From NCBI GenBank assembly GCA_021791145.1, contig JAJYXE010000048.1:1-57195 (forward strand): a stretch of 57,195 nt of DNA. Reading direction: 5' to 3'. Shown one piece after another: positions 52,782-57,195 of the stretch (position 1 is the stretch's first letter; every line of letters begins with the position of its first letter). The position numbers and the translations under genes were made by a program. The notes beneath the pieces are model-generated. The model ran no database searches. It was not told the DNA's origin and saw only the letters and a program-made list of their open reading frames with translations. Source of the DNA: Actinomycetes bacterium. GTDB taxonomy: Bacteria; Actinomycetota; Acidimicrobiia; Acidimicrobiales; RAAP-2.

Positions 52782-54080
52782 GTGCTGCCTCGTGAACCCG
52801 TCACGCTCGACGAGATCGACCTGTCCGCTCTCGAGTTCTGGGCGAGGACGCCCGAGGAGATCGATGGCGCGTTCGCAGCGTTGCGCCGAGAGCGGCCCAT
52901 CGCGCACTTCGACGAGCGGGACCTGCGGGACCGGTCGCCCCACATGCCGCCGCCGGGACCGGGCTACTGGGCGGTGACTCGCCACGCGGACGTCGCCCGG
53001 GCCAGCCGGCATCCCGAGGTCTTCCGCTCCGGGCAGGGCGCGGTGAGCGTGATCGACATGCCCGAGGAGATGGTCGAGTACTTCAGCGGGATGATCTCGA
53101 CGGACAACCCGCGTCACGCTCGGCTGCGCCGGATCGTCGGCGCCGCGTTCTCCCCGCGCATGGTCGCGGCCCTCGAGGCACGCGTGCGGCAACGCGCGAG
53201 CGCCATCGTGGACGACATCAGCGAGAGGGGGAGCGGCGACTTCGTCACCGACGTCGCGGCTCCACTCCCGCTCGGGGTGATCTGCGACATGATGGGCATC
53301 CCCGAGGAGTCCAGAGACGCCGTCTACCGGTGCTCCAACGTCATCCTCTCCGAGGGGGACCAGGAGTACGTCCCCGATGGGATCGACCCCATCGAGGCCT
53401 TTCTCCAGGCCGGTGCCGAGCTCACCGAGCTCATGCACGCGATCGGCGAGCAACGGCTGTCCCGGCCGGCCGACGATCTCGCGACCGCGCTCGTCACGAC
53501 CAACGTCGACGGCGAAGCGCTCACGCACGCCGAGCTCGCGTCGTTCTTCATCCTCCTCGTCGTCGCAGGCAACGAGACCACGCGCAATGCGATCGCCCAC
53601 ACGCTGTGGCTCCTCACCGAGCATCCCGACCAGCGGAAGATCTGGCAGGAGGACCCTGAGCGGGTGACCCCGACGGCGGTGGACGAGGTCGTGCGGTGGA
53701 TCTCACCGGTCACCTGGATGAGGCGCACCGTCGCCTCGCCGACCGAGCTCGGCGGCCAGCGGCTCGACGCGGGCGAGAAGGTGCTCCTCTTCTACCGCTC
53801 GGCCAACCGGGACGACGAGGTGTTCGACGATCCCTTCCGCTTCGACGTCCGACGCTCGCCCAACCCTCACGTCGGCTTCGGCGCAGCCGGACCCCACTTC
53901 TGCCTCGGTGCCCACCTCGCGCGCCGCGAGATCGGGGTCATGTGGCGCGAGCTCTTCACGCGGCTCCCGGACATCCGAGCGGTCGGCCCACCCGAACGCC
54001 TCCTCTCGACCTTCGTCAACGGGATCAAGCACCTGCCTTCGGAGTGGACCCCGCCGTCCGGGCGGGCTCGGCACGCATGA
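52782..54080 (+). CDS. Cytochrome P450, CYP125-like
   Basis: A 432-residue soluble bacterial P450, a haem monooxygenase. The I-helix oxygen-activation motif is VVAGNETTRNAIAHT, the K-helix ExxR is DEVVRW, and the haem loop is VGFGAAGPHFCLGAHLARRE with the ligand Cys374. These blocks and the STDNPRHARLRRIVGAAFSPR C-helix are close to CYP125/CYP142-type steroid or fatty-acid hydroxylases of actinobacteria. Substrate is inferred only from the resemblance, and no ferredoxin gene is nearby. Start is GTG 52782 with TAGCGT 12 nt upstream. Confidence 0.93.
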   Translation: MLPREPVTLDEIDLSALEFWARTPEEIDGAFAALRRERPIAHFDERDLRDRSPHMPPPGPGYWAVTRHADVARASRHPEVFRSGQGAVSVIDMPEEMVEYFSGMISTDNPRHARLRRIVGAAFSPRMVAALEARVRQRASAIVDDISERGSGDFVTDVAAPLPLGVICDMMGIPEESRDAVYRCSNVILSEGDQEYVPDGIDPIEAFLQAGAELTELMHAIGEQRLSRPADDLATALVTTNVDGEALTHAELASFFILLVVAGNETTRNAIAHTLWLLTEHPDQRKIWQEDPERVTPTAVDEVVRWISPVTWMRRTVASPTELGGQRLDAGEKVLLFYRSANRDDEVFDDPFRFDVRRSPNPHVGFGAAGPHFCLGAHLARREIGVMWRELFTRLPDIRAVGPPERLLSTFVNGIKHLPSEWTPPSGRARHA

Positions 54081-54927
54081 GCGCTGCGTTCCGCGTGGCG
54101 GTGCCGGTCTCGAGCTTCTCACTCGCTCCGCATGCGCTTCTCATGCGCTTCTCATCCACGGCGCCGAACGCGTAAAATGGTGTCGGGTCCCACAGTGGGC
54201 TCGGGAAGGAGGAATTGGGAGGCTTGACCGACTGAAACTTCCAGAACCGGGTTGGCCGATCGAGGATTGCCTCTGCTCACCTGCTCGGCAGGTGCTGACG
54301 GAGGCGGTGGCCTGAGTACACGGCAAGAGCCTCGAAAGAGGAACGTGCAAGAACCGGAGCCTTCACGGCTCCTGGCCGCCACTGCTCGACCCGGCTGTCC
54401 TGGGGGACAAAGAGACGGGGCGCCCGGTCCCTGCTGCCGAGCGGGGGCGGGCGCCCTGCCGCGGATCACGGGGCGCGTGAACCTTCGGCTCTCTGTGTCT
54501 GCCACGCGGGGTTTGCGCCTGTCCGGCCAGGGCCCGGCGGCTGGCCACGACCAGCCCAGCCCATGACCCGTCCCGTCCATGACCCGTCCCGTCCATGACC
54601 CGTCCGGCCGAGAGGGGGCGTCTGGGCGCCTCTCGGTGCCGACGAGACCCGGGTGCGTCTCGCCGAACTTGCCGGCTGGACACGACCGGCCGGAGTCGCT
54701 CGAGGGCCGTCGATCCGGGAGTCTTGAGAGTCATTGCTGCCCCGGTCCGCCGCCGGGATTCCAGGGCTCGACAAGGCGCACACGGCTCGTCGGTTCCGTG
54801 CAGCGCGGCAGCCCGGAAGGTGCGCTCGCTCGCTGCGAATCTCTGCCCTCAGAGTCCACATCACAGCCGAGGGCTGACGCTCTCGGCACGGACCGGTACG
54901 ACTCTCTGATCTGACGTTCCCGGACAA
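54081..54927. other. Gene-poor stretch with several small hairpins
   Basis: About 850 bases with no acceptable gene. GGAAGGAGGAATT near 54206 looks like a ribosome site but leads to no usable frame. Three hairpins follow in order: CACCTGC-TCG-GCAGGTG (54278-54294), CCTC-GAAA-GAGG (54330-54341) and GGAGCC-TTCAC-GGCTCC (54356-54372). A 16-bp repeat CCATGACCCGTCCCGT occurs 2.8 times at 54561-54605. From about 54900 the GC content falls. Confidence 0.6.
54561..54605. repeat. 16-bp tandem repeat, nearly three copies
   Basis: CCATGACCCGTCCCGT occurs at 54561 and 54577, and a 13-base third copy at 54593. No gene contains it. Confidence 0.9.
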
Positions 54928-56133
54928 TCATCGTCCTTCGGACCCGAATATCGGCCGAGTTATCCAGGCAGCACCGTGATCCCGGGTCTCGAACAGCTTC
55001 AGCCGATACCTTCGGCTCGAAAGGTGGGCGGTTAGCGCCCACCCAAAAGACGCGCGAGGAAAGTCCATGAGGACGAGTTCGGAGAACCCCGCACCTTTGA
55101 GGTTCACCACGTGCCACTTCGTTTGGCCTCTGCTCATTACTCCAACGGAGGTCGTACCCACGCGGCCGCACGCTTCGCAGCTCGCTGCGACGTAGGCGGT
55201 CGTCGCACCGGCAAGCTCAAGCGCCTCCGGCTGAGCTCGAGGCGCTGCGGGCAGCCGATCTCTGCCAGGGTTGACGCCAGCTAGATGCCAGTATCGACCA
55301 CCGTTAGAGCTGTCATAGATTCCGTACGTCTCTCCTCCCGCATAGCCAGCTCCCGGGGGCTCGATTAAAGCCCAGATCGTCGCAGGCGAAGCGCAGGAGA
55401 GGATGCGAAGACCGTATGGCGATGCGCCCGCATTGCGGACGAGTTGTGTTTCGATGGGTCGTCGCACCCAGGTCGCACCTCCGTTGAGCGTGCCCCAGAT
55501 GACCTCTGGGCCTTGCGAATGTGACGACCCCATGATCCAGCCGTCGTCACCATTGGCGAAGCACGCTTCAGAGGGAGTGACCGGCGTATGTATGCGCTGC
55601 CAAGATTCCCCAGAATCAGTCGTCTCCCACAATGTGCTGGCGCTGAGCGCCCACCCTTTCGCAGAAGTGATGAATGACATCCACCGGATGGCGGGTCTTC
55701 GGCTCTTCAACAACCAAGTCGAACCCCCATTTGTCGTCGAAAACAATCCCTTGTGGGTGAGGAGGAGTCCGTCACGTCTGGTTAGGAACTGCACCTGCTC
55801 AATAGACCCCAGACCCGGTCGAATTGCAATCCACGACCGCCCTGAGTCGGAGGTGTGAACGAGATAATTCGCGTCGGCTACGTAGCCGTCACGTGGCGTT
55901 GCAAACGTTATCGAGGTTGGAAGCGAACGGACAGTCACGGTGCTCGCAGACGTGATAGCCTGAATTGTCGACCGTACCGCGGTGGACGACGCTTGCGCCG
56001 CACTAGTTGGCACGGATCCGCAGATGCTGACTGCCCACCCCACTGCGAGGCTCACAATCCATCGTCGATGCTGTCGTCGTCGGCTTCGCGGCTGTTCGCT
56101 CCACGCGATCGAGCGTCCCGGTGTTAGCGGCAT
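54928..56133 (-). CDS. Secreted BNR/YCF48-like repeat protein
   Basis: A 401-residue protein with a basic start and signal peptide (IVSLAVGWAVSICGSVPTSAAQA, given here as separate parts), then a beta-propeller of BNR/sialidase-type or YCF48-like repeats: SDSGRSWIAI, TNGGSTWLL, TDSGESWQRI, LNGGATWVRR, SNGGRYWHLA, RDHGAAWITR. Each is an Asp-box (SxDxGxTW). Such propellers bind sugars or other proteins outside the cell; no catalytic residues are evident. The base composition is lower in GC than that of the other genes, which suggests transfer. I take ATG 56133 as start since it begins the signal peptide; the frame is open to 56247. Confidence about the start is low. Confidence 0.75.
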   Translation of the reverse strand: MPLTPGRSIAWSEQPRSRRRQHRRWIVSLAVGWAVSICGSVPTSAAQASSTAVRSTIQAITSASTVTVRSLPTSITFATPRDGYVADANYLVHTSDSGRSWIAIRPGLGSIEQVQFLTRRDGLLLTHKGLFSTTNGGSTWLLKSRRPAIRWMSFITSAKGWALSASTLWETTDSGESWQRIHTPVTPSEACFANGDDGWIMGSSHSQGPEVIWGTLNGGATWVRRPIETQLVRNAGASPYGLRILSCASPATIWALIEPPGAGYAGGETYGIYDSSNGGRYWHLAGVNPGRDRLPAAPRAQPEALELAGATTAYVAASCEACGRVGTTSVGVMSRGQTKWHVVNLKGAGFSELVLMDFPRASFGWALTAHLSSRRYRLKLFETRDHGAAWITRPIFGSEGR

Positions 56134-56366
56134 GACTCCCTGATCACGAGCTGGCGGTGAGCGGCGACGCACTTTGTGCACCGATTCGGCTGGGGGTTTT
56201 CCAGCGACGTGCGATGGCAGGAGGATGTGGCGTCGCTGAACCGTCACGACACTCGCTCAACTTCGGTTCGGTAACGTCCGAACTGGGCTCATCTCATCTC
56301 CCGGTGCCGATCTGGGATCCCTGGTCTGAACCGTTTACGTCTGAGGCGGTTCGCGGACCGTCCCGA

Positions 56367-56534
56367 GTGGTGGAGAAGACGATCTCCTATTCAAACTTTC
56401 GTGAGCTGCGAGAACGGCTCTCTGCGGTGGTCGACCTAGACGAGCCGGAGGCCCAAGCTCACCGCCACGCCGGACTGCGCTTCGTCTCGGGAGGCGAAGC
56501 CGACGTCCTCTCCTGGCTCGACCAGGCTCGGTAA
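56367..56534 (+). pseudogene. Possible remnant of a Phd/YefM-type antitoxin
   Basis: From GTG 56367 the frame reads VVEKTISYSNFRELRERLSAVV, similar to the N-terminal dimerisation start of Phd/YefM antitoxins (TISYSExRxxL). After about 25 residues the frame runs into the antisense of the PIN toxin gene and the family similarity stops. It may be a truncated antitoxin left by recombination in this island, or chance. Confidence 0.25.
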
Positions 56535-56876
56535 CGTCACGACTGCCACGGCGAGATGCCATGCGTCCATGGCGCGAAGGGCGTGCTCACGAACAAGGTG
56601 GAGAGCACGCTCCTCGACCTCCTTCTGATCAGCGGCTACCACGGTGACCGGACCGTCCGTTCCCAGGTCCCCATCGAGCAGCTCCAACAGGCCCGCCTCG
56701 TCACCTCGCCCGGCCCGAGCCGCACGCACCAGTGCGCCGGACACCTCTATGCGGGTCCAAGTGCCGGTAATAAGCCCGATCTCAAGATCCGCGAGCAGCG
56801 ACGTCGCCTGCTCGTATCCGGGCTCGTCGGCCAGGTAGGCGCGTGCGAGCACCGACGAGTCGAGGTAGACGATCAC
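56436..56876 (-). CDS. PIN-domain toxin, VapC-like
   Basis: A 146-residue PIN ribonuclease. It cuts RNA, probably tRNA or rRNA, when freed from its antitoxin. Acidic residues expected at the active site are D6 (VYLDSSVLARA), E44 (RIEVSGALVR) and D104 (LRAMDAWHLAVA), and a further Asp is in GFASRDEAQ. The start ATG 56876 overlaps the antitoxin stop by four bases. The pair is in a less GC-rich stretch, consistent with mobile ancestry. Its 3' end is convergent with the possible antitoxin remnant. Confidence 0.9.
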   Translation of the reverse strand: MIVYLDSSVLARAYLADEPGYEQATSLLADLEIGLITGTWTRIEVSGALVRAARAGRGDEAGLLELLDGDLGTDGPVTVVAADQKEVEERALHLVREHALRAMDAWHLAVAVVTLPSLVEPGEDVGFASRDEAQSGVAVSLGLRLV

Positions 56877-57169
56877 ACCCGCTCACGCTCCTCGGCCAAG
56901 AGCCGGTCGATGACAGGACCGGTACCTTTCGTCGACGCGACGATCCGCCGTCGCCTGGGGGTGCTCACGACTGGGCCATTCGTCGACTGGAGCACTCCCA
57001 ACGCCGTTGCCCGTGCGCGCAGTCGGGTCCGCCGGTCGCCCTCGTCGGCGTCGACCGCGGCATCGAGGATCTCGTTTGCCACGGCATTGACGCTCTGTCC
57101 GGCACGAGCGGCACGCGCCGCCAATCGACGGTGGACGTCGTCGGGAACTCTGAGGAGGAGCTGTTTCAT
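56873..57169 (-). CDS. Ribbon-helix-helix antitoxin (FitA/VapB-like)
   Basis: A 98-residue antitoxin. The N-terminal MKQLLLRVPDDVHRRLAARAARAGQSVNAVANEIL fits a ribbon-helix-helix DNA-binding domain (shown here in short), with a strand followed by two helices. The C-terminal half, rich in Arg, Thr and Asp, would wrap round the PIN toxin. It should block the toxin and repress its own operon. ATG 57169 is 12 nt from TATCAT, which overlaps a TGATATCA palindrome. Overlap with the toxin gene is ATGA. Confidence 0.87.
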   Translation of the reverse strand: MKQLLLRVPDDVHRRLAARAARAGQSVNAVANEILDAAVDADEGDRRTRLRARATALGVLQSTNGPVVSTPRRRRIVASTKGTGPVIDRLLAEERERV

Positions 57170-57175
57170 GTCCCA

Positions 57176-57184
57176 ATGATATCA
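57176..57184 (-). promoter_or_regulatory. -10 hexamer TATCAT overlapping the palindrome TGATATCA
   Basis: TATCAT on the minus strand begins 12 nt before ATG 57169. The 8-bp palindrome TGATATCA (57177-57184) overlies it, a natural operator for autoregulation by the antitoxin. Confidence 0.5.
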
Positions 57185-57195
57185 CGAGCTGTATT

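Noticed and set aside
54466..54927. 153-residue open frame on the minus strand
   Set aside because: It is low-complexity, Arg/Ser/Pro-rich and contains the 16-bp noncoding repeat.

Overview
The window is high-GC DNA of an actinobacterium, most likely a member of the Acidimicrobiia or a related deep branch. The signs are coenzyme F420 genes (cofD, cofE) and an F420-type luciferase-like oxidoreductase, an actinobacterial LexA box in front of an imuA'-imuB-dnaE2 mutasome, an MptB-like polyprenol-phosphomannose mannosyltransferase, a DUF5719 gene beside a giant GT2 membrane protein, and many GTG/TTG starts. The class is inferred from gene content; I ran no phylogeny.

Layout. 1-2157: a tRNA gene with anticodon UAA, a SARP-type regulator and a membrane-anchored Ser/Thr-rich protein. 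2168-26157: a long cell-envelope and sugar-nucleotide region. It holds a nucleotidyltransferase (GMPP-like), two SDR sugar epimerase/reductases, cofE-cofD on the opposite strand, a serine hydrolase, three GT4 glycosyltransferases in one operon, a giant GT2 membrane protein with DUF5719, ftsH, a CPBP protease, an 852-residue polytopic membrane protein, then phosphomannomutase, a Trm112-like protein, a phosphoglucose/phosphomannose isomerase and a YceH-like protein. Together these can make GDP-mannose from fructose-6-phosphate and feed a surface glycan. 26165-34838: thiolase, a DrrA/DrrB-like ABC exporter, a molybdenum-cofactor group (moaC, fdhD, DUF6457), a CrtI-like oxidoreductase and an acyl-CoA ligase. 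34944-44060: two membrane glycosyltransferase-type proteins, an archaeal-type riboflavin synthase, a 54-residue membrane protein, an Fpg/Nei glycosylase, an amidase, an F420-type oxidoreductase, an orphan adenine methyltransferase and a channel-like membrane protein. 44286-49448: SOS box plus imuA'-imuB-dnaE2. 49473-54080: small conserved genes, a tandem GNAT protein and a cytochrome P450. 54081-57195: a gene-poor stretch, then a less GC-rich, island-like part with a secreted BNR-repeat protein and a PIN/ribbon-helix-helix toxin-antitoxin pair.

Regulation. Most first-of-operon genes on both strands have a TAnnnT hexamer starting 12-16 nt before the start codon and no Shine-Dalgarno sequence, so leaderless mRNAs appear to be the default. 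Genes inside operons are coupled by GTGA, ATGA or TTGA stop/start overlaps. A few genes (11736-, 24147+, 27370-, 36985-) have classical ribosome sites.

Most unusual: a class I-shaped tRNA with a leucine UAA anticodon; a chain of three 6-codon minigenes between two glycosyltransferase genes; an ImuB that lacks the little-finger segment but keeps a clamp-binding motif; a LexA box that contains the imuA' start codon; an archaeal-type riboflavin synthase; and a promoter -10 multiplied in a tandem repeat before a GNAT gene.
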